DNA from: Gnetum montanum
Taxonomy: Eukaryota > Streptophyta > Gnetopsida > Gnetales > Gnetaceae
Length of the DNA stretch: 64,000 nt
Direction of reading: 5' to 3'
Assembly: GCA_015680685.1 (NCBI GenBank)
Contig: MNCI01033474.1
Coordinates: 1,802,910-1,866,909, forward strand
Below the pieces are notes generated by a model that made no database searches, was not told the origin of the DNA, and saw nothing but the letters and a program-made list of their open reading frames with translations. The translations under genes and the position numbers were made by a program. Shown here in pieces: positions 24,880-36,270 of this stretch; within the stretch, counting starts at the first letter, position 1, and each line of letters begins with the position of its first letter.

Positions 24880-26995
24880 TAATTGCTTTTCACTTTTATG
24901 TTTGACAATTTTTTATCATTTTCTCATTTCTTTCACCATTTTCTAATTCTTAATATGTTTTCCATTTCTTGTTATTTTTCTTTTCTTTATAACTTTCTCT
25001 TTTCTTGAGTCATTTTATTTATGTTTTATGAATGTTTTATATGTTTTTGATAATAATATTGCTAGTCATGATGTAGAATTTAATGTTATGTGTTGGGTTT
25101 TTGTGTTATGCTATCAAGATGATTGGATAAGTAATTGTGTGAAGCGGTGAGGCCACCCCATCCATCTCTCTAGTTCTCTAAATAAAAAGGTCTTTTGTTA
25201 TGAAGGCAATTTGGTTTTTCTTTCATGAAACTAAAATAAATTATTGAAGAAAGAGGGAAATACCAAGTGTGAATGATAAACGGTGTGACCTCAAGGGGAT
25301 TTGTTGGGTTCTCTTCTTGACTTTCTTCATGTAGTTTATGACTCCTCTAGAAATGTATCATCATTCTTCTATCAACCAATAATAGGAAGCTAAAAGTATT
25401 TCCATGGTGTGGTTCCCATAAAAAATACAAAAAAAATAAAAAAACAATAATGGAAATTTAAAGCACATCCCTTAAATACAATAATGAGCTACAAGCACTA
25501 GTTATGGGGCTAGAAAGACATGTTGCCCATGCTTAAAGGTGCCCCTCTAACTAAGGCCCTTTCTTCCTTCTTCTCTTTTCTTCTCATTTTGGAGTGATGA
25601 TTGTTCTTTATGGTGGTTGTGGACTCATGATGGTCGGCAAGAAGGAACGCATTAATGCAAGGTCACTGTTCATGGTATGGACTTGGTCTAAACTTGGATG
25701 GATAAGTATGCTGATCATTTTAATGACACTTGACATAAGAACATATTGTGGACATGGTAAAGCACATTACATCCCTATCTCTACAATCCATTCTCATCCC
25801 ATTATTCATCTCAATGCTGCATATAATTATGAGCCTTTTGGTTTTATGTAGTATAGTGCAACATCCCAACCAAGGCAATTGTGTGTTGTTTGGAATAAAG
25901 GCATGGTCTACATTTAACTTCTTGGGTACCCATAGATATTTGTAGAAGTGGTTATGCAAGGGTATTATGGTAGGAGGCTACTTTGAGAAGGACCCACTTG
26001 CATAAATTTTGTTGATCATGGCTTTGAACTAACCTTCACATATTCCAAAACATCAGTGACAATTTCTCTAAATTTATGCATGATTTTGGGACTACTCATC
26101 CCTTTTAATTAATTTTTCCTACTTTTCTATCTCAATATCCTTCAATTTCAAAACTTTCTTGGCCATCTTCTACATTTGACCTTTGATTTTCATTATTTGA
26201 AATCTTGTGTGCTTTCAAAGTTATGCTCATTAGTCATGGGGGCTATGGATGTCTGCTTTGAAATTTTTTGAAATTTTTTCTAACATCCTATTTTTGAACA
26301 TCATGGTAACTAATAGTCATTTATCAAAATAATATGAACATCTTAATGATTTTAGTTACCTCATAGCCTTGGGCATAGTACACTATCATCGCCTTGTGCT
26401 TAAACGCAAACTAAGGAATCTGAAAAAGGTTAATTATTAAGGAAAATTTATCAAAACTAATGTTGATTATTTGGTGACTACACATGATGCTAAAAGAAAT
26501 GCCTGAAGAATAAGGTCTTTTACCAAGTAAGAAAAGGAAGCCAAGAGAGGGACAACAAAGGATATGCCCATGGACAAATTATAGCACATATAGGATAACA
26601 GCTCAAACATCACATGATTAATTGATCCATGGGATAGGAAGAAAAAATTTCAGTCCATTCTTCAAGAATGTTGTGCATAACCAGAGAAGCATCAACATAA
26701 CAATCAAGGTTTAAATTATGTCATTGCTAGTGGCAATAAAAATAATCATCTTTAACAAATTTTTGAAGACCTTTGTAAGTTTTGTAATCTTCAATGTCTC
26801 TCCAGTCTTTTTGTCATTTTGTCATTTTGTAATGCATCCACTCAAATAAAATTTTGTAATGCAACACTCAGAGTCAATCAATAGTTTGTGTGTCAATCAA
26901 TTAGTCAATAATCCCATACCCTTCAAAAATTGTATGAAAAACTTATTCTTCCTTTTGTTCACTCTAGAATAAGTTTTCCTTCAGTTGTGGGGGTA
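24880..26995 (+). other. Element J 3' non-coding region
   Basis: No gene. In place of pol there is non-coding sequence. Two blocks are shared with elements D and C: one around gtgtgacctcaaggggatttg (25,282-25,305) and one from gcactagttatgg to ctctaactaaggccct (25,496-25,560). The last 200 bases (26,795-26,995), ending in a purine run gtgggggta before the LTR, are repeated at 34,505-34,703. The purine run is the likely polypurine tract. Confidence 0.6.
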
Positions 26996-27134
26996 TGATG
27001 AGTCATTAGTTGATTGCATCAATGGGATTCCATCAACGCAATCACATCAATGTGTGTTTTGCTATGTCAACACATATGCATCGATGTAGTATCTATTTTC
27101 ACCTATAAATATGTGTTCTTCCACTGTGTATTGG
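26996..27134 (+). repeat. 3' LTR of element J, 5' part
   Basis: Starts TGATGAGTCATTAG after the polypurine tract, has a TATA box (tataaat, 27,104) and is interrupted after ATTGG (27,130-27,134) by LTR-B. The uninterrupted version is seen at 2,874-2,997. Confidence 0.8.
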
Positions 27135-27986
27135 TGATGAGCAGTGAGGTAACCCTATGCCCAACCATATGAATCACAAGCATTCATGCGTGATCTAATC
27201 AAACTTCATAGACCTTAAGTTCTTAAGTACACTAGTTCTAAAACATGAAATCTAATTGAAACGATCGTTGTCTTCTCAGTTCCACTTGTAAGGTACAAGT
27301 ATATGGTTAAGTGCAACTAAGGTATATGATTTTTATCATTTTGTATTTTATAAGTTTAATCGCCTAGAACAAGAATGAAAGGTAGAGGAATTTAATATCT
27401 AATTAATCTACTACTTAGCTAGCCTAACACAAATACATGTTCCCACTCTCCAGACACATCCTAAACACATCTAGCACTACTAGGTTACCAAATGTTAAGC
27501 ATCTCTTGGTTACCAAGTGCTACACATATGCTCAAAGTGGTTATGCTTGTGTTCATTAACAACTAGAAATTGATTGCTTGACTAAAGTGCATTAAAGTAA
27601 AGTGCATGAATATTAAAAGCATCAAGGAAACATTAATCTATTCTCAGTGCTACAAGGATGATCAAAAGATCTTGTCTTTATCTTTGTCACATTGTTGTGC
27701 ATAGGTACATCAGTGTTCGAACAAAGATCCATACACACTTAGACTCCTGTTGTGGGCACTCAGAAAATATTCTAACTCTGAAGAAAACAAATTGTAAGAG
27801 CTTCGCTATGTTATGACCAAAAACTATCTCCAAATCATGAGCCCAAGCACTATATTTATAGGTTATCATATACCCCTTGATAGTGGATATTCAACATTGC
27901 ATCTTAGGGTCCAATATCAAGCATCTGATATTGAGGTTCTAATATCATATATTCGATATTGAAGTAGATCAAAACATGATCCATCA
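27135..27986 (-). repeat. LTR-B, 3' LTR of element C
   Basis: On the minus strand starts TGATGGATC and ends TGCTCATCA. It has a TATA box in that orientation (27,851-27,860), about 126 bases from the start. It aligns along its length with 34,843-35,652, at high but imperfect identity. It is preceded on the plus strand by ATTGG. Confidence 0.82.
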
Positions 27987-29990
27987 TACCTCGAGGACTG
28001 AATGAAAACTCATCCTTGAGTGAAGAAGGGCAAGATAAGTTCCTTACAAAATATTAGGCAAGTATGGAATTATTAGCTAGCATGCAAACTTGACTCAAAT
28101 GGAAGAGACAAACTCTAAGTGCTTGAGTGTATGGATTTACAATCTTTTACAAAATTGGGTGTCCATGATAAGAGAAGTGAACACCCTTGATAAAAATGAC
28201 ATCCAACTCCTCTTAGTAGCTAAAGAGCGAGGGAGAAGATCCAACAGTCATGAACACTCCTTGTCATAAGGTGCTACTGCTTATCCTTTGGTGACGATAG
28301 TCCTGCTTCCAATCTGTGCTTTCCACTACAATCACAACACAATCGTAGATAATTATGCAATCTATACCATATAGCTTTAAAGTTCCTCATCTTGTCGATG
28401 GTTACATTTGGCAAAGTTGTGATTATGGTGAATTCATTTAGTTAATTGTGTTAGCAAGAAAGTTGATAAATAAGGTAAAATGGATAAGCGGAACATTAAC
28501 AATTTGGAAAAGTCCAAAAGCAATGAAATACTTGAAGAGGATTTAAGAATTCACAACAGTAACAAAAAAAGATTTAATTGAAAAATGTTGTGAAGATGTG
28601 CACAATTGGATGTCATTGATGATGTAAACAAAAGGATTTGATTATAAGGATGTCTAAGGGTAAAGAACTTAACTAATCCAACCAAAAGATATGCAAGTGG
28701 GTCCTCCCCAAAGTAGGCACAAGCCTATTATTACCCTCACATAACCTCAAACCAAGGAGTCTGTGGGCCCCGTGGATGATTAATTATTACAAAAAGTTAA
28801 ATACAAAAACTTGGAAAAAACTACCTAAGAATTTTGAGACATCAAACAAGAACATGAAACTAGCAATGAGGTGAGACATGGAAAGCATAGATGAATGAGA
28901 GAGAGTGGAATGGAGTTTCTAATTAAGGTCACATAAAGTCCCTTATGAATTTTGTGGTTAAATGACTTGATAAAATCTATCTTTAGTCCATACCAAAACC
29001 AACCACGTTTAGTGACTGCACATTGTCATTCTAAGATTAATCCACCCTCCTAAGACACACGAGTACTCCCATAGAACAACCACCATTCCTTATTAGAGAA
29101 GAAAAGATAAGTAGGAAGTGAGGAAGGGCCTTAGTTAGAGGGGACCTTCAAGCATGGGTGACATGTCTTTCTAGTTCCATAACTAGTGCTTGTAGCCTAT
29201 TTATTTTGTTTAATAGATGTGCTTTGAATTCCCATCATTTTTATCTTCTTCTTTTTTATGATGGGAACCATATCATATAAATACATATTTAACTTCCTAT
29301 TATTGGTCGACACAAAATGGTAAGAAATTCATGAAAGCACCAAAGTAAGTAGAAAGGCATAGAGTACCGAATCCCCTTGAAGTCACACCCTGAACAAAAC
29401 ATTAAATCCTTTCCAAATCTAGAAACTACCAAAGTCACAAGTTTTTTAAAGTTTTGTCAATGAAAAAGGGACTGCACATTTCCAAAAACAAGAAAAACCA
29501 TAGAGTTTGTGGATGGGTGGACGTTGTGGACTCACTCCTTATTTCATGAAAAAGAAGCCATGTCCTAATTATCTATAATAAAATTCAAAGCTAGAATCTA
29601 GACACCAACAATCAAACAACTGAATAGTACATACCACCATCAAGCAATGAATTATCACTGTGCCTAGCACATATTAACAAAAAGTTAGAAAATCACACTA
29701 GAATAAAAGAAAGTGTAAAATATTCAAGAAATGGCAAATGTACTAATGATGGTCTAAAACAAAAATTAGAAAAGATTAATAACATTGAAACATGAAGATG
29801 TAAAATAAAGAATGTGCAAAACAAAAATTCATAAAAGTAACAATCTGTAAAACAAAAATGTGTAAACCAAAAAGATGAAAAACCTAAGGAGCCACTTATA
29901 TAGTTAGCATGAATGGCCATCTCTCCCACAACTAAGTTGAAAGGAGGAGATCTAAAATATTGAGCATGGTTGTCCATCCAATGAGGCATT
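27987..29990 (-). other. 3' non-coding region of element C
   Basis: No gene. On the minus strand 29,115-29,185 and 29,365-29,395 contain the two blocks conserved in elements D and J. Open stretches here are AT-rich and lack gypsy motifs. Confidence 0.6.
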
Positions 29991-29999
29991 TGTTGCACT

Positions 30000-30960
30000 A
30001 GCTTTCTTAGGTTTGTGGAAAGGCTTGACTTGTTGTATGTTGACCAGTTGCTTCTTGTCTGGGCTCTTAGGTTTATAGATCATCATGGCCCCAAAAGGAA
30101 AAGTTTCGTAAATTATATATGGTCCTTCCTACAACATCTGGAACTTAGTTCATTGAGGTATGTGTGTAGAGTTCCAGTAGAGAACATTATCTCTTGGTTG
30201 AAGTTATACTTTCCTAATTCTAAGGTCATGGTGCTTTTTATTGAATTCCTTGTATACCCCGTTAGATGACAAGGCCACCAATTAGTTTTCATTTAGCAAG
30301 TTGAGATTCATTAATATTTATTTTTGTGCTAGACTTAAGTTAAGGTGAAGATCATAGGTTGTTGAAAGTGTATAGAGCTCGGATTAAATAGGAAGTGTTG
30401 GCAATTTTCTATACACCAACTTATAGGAAGAGTAGCCTATAGGAAGTTTCCATGTTGATTGGTAGGCCCAAAGGGCATCATTGATTTTTTTCCTCCATTA
30501 TTTCCTATATTTTCTAATAGTCCTTGTTATAATCTTTATGGTTTCCCTATTTACAACCTCAGCTTAACCATTAGCTTGGGGATGGTAAGGTGTTGTGAGT
30601 TTATGTTCAACCCCCAAGTGTTGCATAAGCTTCCAAAAGGTAGTGCCTATAAAGTGAGTTCCATTATCAAAAATTAAGGCACATGGCACACCAAACCTAT
30701 TTACAACATTTTGTTGTAAAATCTGAGTAGTAGTAGAAGATGTACAGTCGATGATGGCTGCTTCTTTTGCCCATTTCATACAATAGTCAATAGCGACTAT
30801 GATGTATGCCTTTTTATTTGACATGGNTCCCAACATAGTGATCCCCACAAGGATCTTCATGAGGATCTTGGAGAATGTGTAATTGATTAGCATCAAGGAC
30901 ACACCATCAAAATAGGCCATCAGTGCACACCTTGTAGAGGTGTCCGTTGATCTCCATGAA
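30000..30960 (-). pseudogene. Integrase remnant of element C
   Basis: Best-preserved pol part of the window. The reading on the minus strand shows I-I-V-A-I-D-Y-C-M-K-W (first catalytic Asp), F-G-V-P-C-A-L-I-F-D-N-G-T-H-F-I-G (second Asp), Y-H-P-Q-A-N-G-Q-A-E (catalytic Glu), then NREITR and a WAYQSTWKLPIGYSSY block. The D, D and E are therefore all kept, which is unusual here. The n at 30,827 does not break the frame. The C-terminal part loses frame towards 30,000. It would insert element cDNA into the genome. Confidence 0.88.
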
Positions 30961-31199
30961 ATGTTTTACCTCGTTAAGAAACTATTGTTTCTACCAATTG
31001 TCCAACCCTTGTGGCATCTCTTGAGTGAGAAAATAGGTAAGAATGCCATCATACCATTTAGGTTCATTAGGCAATTTTTTAGTCATAGCCCAAAAAAATA
31101 GAAGTTCATCAGAAAATAAATTAGATAATGGGCTTTCATCCTCTTTATTGTCCCATCACAACTGAGATAAGTGACCAGCGACCACATTCTCAGTGCCCT

Positions 31200-32620
31200 T
31201 TTGATCTACCATCGTAAAATCAAATTCCTGTAAGATCACCAGCCACTATATAACACAAGAGCTCACTGTTGGCTTGTTCATCAAGAAGTAGATGGCACTG
31301 TGGTCTATGTGCACAAACACTTTGTATCCAAGCACATAGTGCCTGAACCTCTCTAAAGTAAACACCACTACCATTAGTTTTTTTTTCTATAGTGGTGTAG
31401 TTCAATTGTGCACCCACAATGCTTCAACTAATGCAATGGATGTAATATGGACATTTCTTGTCATCCATCTACATAAGCATAGCTCCCAGGCCATAATTTG
31501 ATGTATCCATCATGACATGAAATGATCTGGACCAATCAGGTGCTTGTAAAATTAGAGTATCTACAAGTTTCTATTTTAGTTATTGGAATTCTTTTTCACA
31601 TTTTGTGGTCTAGATAAATGAAGCATCTTTCTTTGTCAACTCCACCAACAGTTTTGCGATCTTAGAGAAATTCTCTATGAATCGTCAAGAATAGCCAATA
31701 TGTCTTAGGAATGACCACACATCTTTGATGGTTTTTGGTTGGTAGATAATTCCTTGGATGATCCTTATTTTTTTAGGATCAACCTCAATCCCTACTTTTG
31801 ATATTCGGTGCCCCATTATAATGCCTTCCTAGACCATCAGATGACTCTTTTGCTAATTGAGTCACAAGTTGGTTTCAACACATCATTTTAGTACTTTCTT
31901 AAGGTTGTCCAAGGCTTGCTCAAATGTAGCTCCATAGGTGGACAAGTCACCAATGAAGACTTCCACACCAATAGCAATTTGCTGTTGAAAAATGCTTAGG
32001 ACTAGGCATTGGAAAGTAGTAGGGTCATTGCACAAACCAACTTACATCTTGTGATACACAAAAGTCCCCCAAGGACTTGTGGATGTTTTCTTGGCCTAAT
32101 CCTCTAGCATGATTTGGATTTGGTTATAGCCACTATAACCATCTAGAAAACTATAGTAGCAATGCCTAGATATTGTGTCTAACACTTGATCAACGAATGG
32201 TAATGGAAAACAGTCCTTGAATATTGTCAAATTCAGTAATCAAAAATTGACGCAAATGTGTCACTTGCCATCTTTTGTTGGCACAATCATGAGTGGACTA
32301 ACCCACTCACTATCCACAATGGGATAAATGAACCTTGCCTTAAGGAGTTGTTTGATTTTCTCTTTGATAATCTACTTCAATTTGGGGTTCAATCGCCTCT
32401 ATGGTTGCCTCTTTGGCTTTATAGCTAGGTCAATGTAGATACGATGCTGGCATATCCTAGGACCAATCCCTATGAGTTCAAGATATGACCAAGCAAAGGC
32501 TACTAACCACTTTTCAACCACTTTTAACAACATCTTTTTTTTCTCTAGAGAAAGATTTACATTGATTATGATTGACTTCTCATTTTTTTAAGAACATATA
32601 TTCTATGCTAATTGGTAGAA
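31200..32620 (-). pseudogene. Reverse transcriptase and RNase H remnant of element C
   Basis: Read leftward: the RT part (about 32,420 to 31,640) contains degenerate forms of the conserved start, the FSRWL-x-WL-PNPN remnant of the FLDGYSGYNQI block, a C-A-M-T-L-L-L-S-N-A remnant of the LCNAPATFQR block, and DILAI. The RNase H part (31,560-31,220) reads V-M-M-D-T-S-N-Y-G-L-G-A-M-L, the usual DASDYALGAVL-type start, followed by Y-T-T-I-E-K-K (normally Y-x-x-T-E-K-E). Numerous stops and frameshifts. Order and spacing fit Ty3/gypsy pol. Confidence 0.78.
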
Positions 32621-33200
32621 TTTTTAGTTCAAGGGGCTCTTGCTTGAAATTTTTAGGAATTTCCAACTCTCCCTAGTAGGTATCATCATCTACATTATCA
32701 GATATTTGGTGATGAACTTTTTCTAGTTCATCCATGCCTACGACATATGCACATGTCAACCTCTTAGTTGGTTTCATGCAAAGTGTGCTACTTTTAGGAT
32801 CAACAGTCAACCACTAGGTACCCTCTTATTTTGTAGTTGCTACATATAGAAACCTTTGAATATCGGCTTCTAGTGCACACTAATTGCATGCAGAGATGGA
32901 TGCTCATTTAATAGACTAAAGTGTCTACACACAATGATACCCTGTAGCATTGTACGCAATGCATGGAAATTGCTTCTTCTTGATCTTACCGAATGCATTT
33001 TCTTTAGATATTTCCAAGGAAAGATCTCTGATGCCCATTCTTGCATCAATTTTGCTTAACTATTCCTTTCCCATGATGATTGGGAAGTCTGTTTTGTAAT
33101 TCTTCATCTTTATCACTAGGAAATCAGCAATTTTTAGCAATCACAATCACTACCTTGCTCTTTGGAATCTTTAGCAATTTTTAGGATAGCTTGAAATCTT
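32621..33200 (-). pseudogene. Protease region remnant of element C
   Basis: Lies between gag and RT on the minus strand, where retropepsin is expected. Coding-like readings include FPIIMGKE-x-LSKIDA and DTYQGELEIP, but the D-S/T-G active site cannot be pointed to. Assigned mainly by position. Confidence 0.45.
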
Positions 33201-33239
33201 CTATTCATGGAGTTCCATAATTGATCAACCTTAGCCATA

Positions 33240-34440
33240 ATTTCAAACTAGGATTTTTGAAGCAATAAGGTTTTTCTATTCACCACCTCATCAAGTGCTA
33301 ATTCTTCTTCATTGTCACAAAATCGAACCTCCCTCTTGCAAATGTAAGGATCATGATTGTACTCCTCTACACTTTTCCACTTTCTTAATTCTCCTTCTTC
33401 TTTAGCTACCTACTCACTCACTCTTTGGATCTGACGAGTGCCTAATTCTTACAGTCGTCCTCAAGCATAGATGCCAAGGGTTCTCCTTGTTTCTGAGAGA
33501 AGCCCGTCTACAATGTGGAAAAGTTGGTCTAGATAAGAATAACCATGGCAAGGAAATTTGTGCACTAAAGAATAGTATTGGCCTATGACAGTGTCCAAGG
33601 GTTCATGTGTTCCTTATTTCCATCCTTGGATCTAGCTCCTCAAGTTGGACACTCAGGAGTACATTTGATATTTGTCATTGAATAATTCAAGCATTGTACT
33701 CCATCATCTGATAAATTCTAGTTCTAAGGACTGGCATCAATTCTATGCTTCTTTAATGAGTGTCCTTGGGAATAACTTAAGTTTTTGTCACTCGTTCTCT
33801 ATATTTTGCAAGGCACATGCATCTTGAAAAGCTTGGAGATGGTTATGCGAATCCGAGTTATATCCCCCTTCAAACCTAGGGATATTGTTGATGTATAGTC
33901 TTTTGATCTAACTATCTTTTATGTGCCTTGTGGAAATTCTTACTACCTCTGCAATGTTTAGCATACTCCAGGTAGTAAGCAAAGGCTCATCAAGGCCATG
34001 ATTCTAGTGCCTATGATGCTCCCTGCTACCCCTTTGTTCATGGAGGGAGGTCTCTCTTGAATGCTTGCACCCTCGATCTTGACTTGCCCAATAGTATTTT
34101 TGATCATTTCAATCCCATTGGTCACCTCCATCATGGTCACACCCCCTATGGTTGCAATTAGAGCGAAACGAAGAAGGATGATGATGACAAAGGTGAAGAG
34201 GAAGGAGGACTAGCACCATCACAGTTCTTGCTATCCCCTCTTTGGTGATTGTGACCATGATCATGATATTATTTCCTGTTCACATCCTATCTTGACTCTC
34301 CTCCTTGGATCCTTCTTTTTCATTGGATCCATTCTTATCAAAACCAGGATTGTGAATTGTGGATTGCAAGTGCTAGTTTCGATGTCCTTCACCGAAGTCA
34401 AAAAGAGGAATTTCATTGAATGGAAAACCCCCCAAAGAAG
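33240..34440 (-). pseudogene. gag remnant of element C
   Basis: Minus-strand reading contains NNIPRFEGGYNSD, H-L-Q-A-F-Q-D-A-C-A-L-Q-N-I, KLKLFPRTLI, W-S-T-M-L-E-L-F-N-D-K-Y-Q-M and H-I-V-D-G-L-L-S-E-T-R-R-T-L-G. These are the same blocks as in the gags of element J and of the minus-strand element at 1-1,400. A V-A-K-E-E-G-E-L stretch follows, as at about 960. It is broken by stops. Together with pol it shows element C was once an autonomous-type gag-pol element. Confidence 0.82.
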
Positions 34441-34504
34441 GGTTCTCCACAATATTTTTAGTATAGCAGGAATGGAAAATCATTAAATCTTTTCCCCTTC
34501 AATG

Positions 34505-34842
34505 TCTATCTAGTCTTTTTGTCATTTTGTCATTTTGTAATGCATCCACTTGAATAAAATTTTGTCATGCAACATTTAGAGTCAATTAGTAATTTGTATG
34601 TCAGTTAGTTAGTCAATAGTCCCATACCTTTCCAAAATTGTATAAGAAACTTGTTCCTCCTTTTTTTCACTCGAGGATGAGTTTTCATTTAGTTGTGGAG
34701 GTATGATGAGTCATCATTTAACTGTATCGATGGAATCCTATCGACACGATCACATCAACTCATGGTTTGTTATGTCAATGCATATGCTTCGACGTAGTAT
34801 ATATTTTCACCTATAAATATGCATGCTTCTACTATGTATTGG
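34505..34842 (+). repeat. Second copy of element J 3' flank and LTR start
   Basis: Colinear with 26,795-27,134: the ctttttgtcattttgtcattttgtaatgcatcca run, the purine tract (gtggaggta), an LTR start TGATGAGTCATCAT at 34,704, a TATA box (34,812) and ATTGG at 34,838. Identity is high, about seven in eight by eye, so it is an old duplication. It stands where the primer site and leader of element C should be. Confidence 0.8.
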
Positions 34843-35652
34843 TGATGAGCAATGAGCTACCCCTACACCCAACCATATGAATCACAAGCATTCACGCATG
34901 ATCCAGTCGAACTTCGCAGACCTTAAGTTCTTAAGTATACTAGTTCTAAGACGTGAAATCTAACTCGAACAATCGTTGTCTTCTTAGTTCCACTCATGAG
35001 GTACAAGTATATGGTTAAGTGTAATTGAGGTATATAAATTTTTATCAATTTATATTTTATAAGTTTAATCACCTAGACCAAGAATGAAAGGTAGAGGAAT
35101 TTAATATCTAATCAATCTACTGCCTAGCTAGCCTAACACAAACACCCATTCGCACTCTTCAGACACATCTTGAATGCATCTAGCACTACTAGGTTACCAA
35201 ACATTAAGTGTCTGTGGGTTACCAAGTGCTACATGTATGCTTGAAGTGGTCATGCTTGTGTTCATTAACAATTGAAAATTGATTGCTTAACTAAAGTGCA
35301 TGAATATTAAATGCATCAAGGAAACATTAATCTATTCTTAGTGGTACAAGGATGATCAAAAGGGTTGGTCTTTATTTTCACCACACTACTATGCTTAGGT
35401 GCATCAATGTTTAAACAAAGATCTATGTACACTCAAACTCTTGTTGTGGGCACTTAGAAAATATCCTAACTCTAGAGAAAACAAACTACAAGAGCTTCGC
35501 TATGCTATGACCAAAAACTGTCTCCAAATCATGAGCCCAAGTGCTATATTTATAGGTCAGCATATACCCCGCGATATCAGATATTCGACATCGCATCTTG
35601 GGGTCCGATATCGAGGCTCCAATATTGAAGCAGATCAAAACACAATTCATCA
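34843..35652 (-). repeat. LTR-B, second copy, with ATTGG on both sides
   Basis: Starts and ends with TGATGA...TCATCA, carries a minus-orientation TATA (35,545-35,554) and a cluster of gatatc palindromes (35,571-35,615). It is flanked by ATTGG at 34,838-34,842 and 35,653-35,657, a 5-bp target-site duplication. It is either a solo LTR or the 5' LTR of element C. Confidence 0.82.
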
Positions 35653-36270
35653 ATTGGTAATCTTTTGTCAATAGAGTAGCCGAACACTTGCAATTTTATT
35701 CCATAGACTTAAAGAATAGTCAGTGAGTGCCTGCAGTGTGGATCTGAGTCAATTATACAATGTCTTATTTAAGTCGTAATGTACTTTGACACATTCCATG
35801 AACGACAATAAGATCAAAATTGATTCTCATTCATTGCAGCACTTTGACTTAGATTAAATTTATTTTCCATGCAATATTACTTTACATGTACTTAGTTAAT
35901 ATTTACATTTCATGTACTTAGTTAATATTTACATTTCCATGCATGTTAATCAGTTGGCAGAATGAGCATGACCAATTTCGAGCATAAACAAATATTCACT
36001 TGGTAATCCCAGTAGCATAATCACATAATTAATTTCTTTATTATCATTAGGAATAACACAAAGCTGCAACAACATCAACCATCATATGCCTCACTTTGGA
36101 CTAAACCATACATGACAAAGCTACCACTAGTCTAAGCGGGACGATAGCGAACTATGATCAATACTTAATGATCTAGATGTCAAACTAGTCCCATCCATGG
36201 AATTTGATTAGGTTACACGTGAACACTCGTAATTCACATGGTTGGGCATAGGGGGTACCCGTTGCTTATA
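35653..36270 (+). repeat. LTR-A, downstream part
   Basis: Continues the LTR interrupted at ATTGG: taatcttttgtcaatagagtagcc follows, as in 2,985-2,997 and 21,224 onward, to a decayed end near gttgcttata. No primer site follows, which fits a 3' LTR. Confidence 0.78.

Larger units (their letters stand above)
27135..34504 (-). mobile_element. Ty3/gypsy element C, minus strand, gag-pol, decayed
   Basis: Minus-strand element with 3' LTR (27,135-27,986), a purine-rich run next to it on the minus strand (cctcgaggta), a long 3' non-coding region, integrase, RNase H, RT, protease and gag in the normal order read leftward. It lies in the 3' LTR of element J. The expected 5' LTR and primer site should follow gag near 34,500; instead there is a copy of J flank sequence and then an LTR-B (34,843-35,652). 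All coding parts contain stops. Confidence 0.8.
21224..36270 (+). mobile_element. gypsy-type element J, gag without pol, interrupted by element C
   Basis: Plus-strand LTR element: truncated 5' LTR, tRNA-Asp-type primer site, gag, a 2-kb non-coding region and a 3' LTR starting at 26,996. No pol lies between gag and the 3' LTR, so it would depend on enzymes of a relative. Its 3' LTR is broken at ATTGG by LTR-B/element C sequence and resumes at 35,658, ending about 36,270. A partial second copy of its 3' end (34,505-34,842) inside this span is described separately. Confidence 0.65.

Noticed and set aside
29693-29998. 101-codon open frame, Phe/Leu-rich, minus strand
   Set aside because: It overlaps the end of element C integrase and its 3' non-coding region; composition is that of AT-rich repeat DNA.
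34292-34486. Open frame on the plus strand near an LTR
   Set aside because: The minus-strand reading of this stretch belongs to the gag N-terminus of element C.
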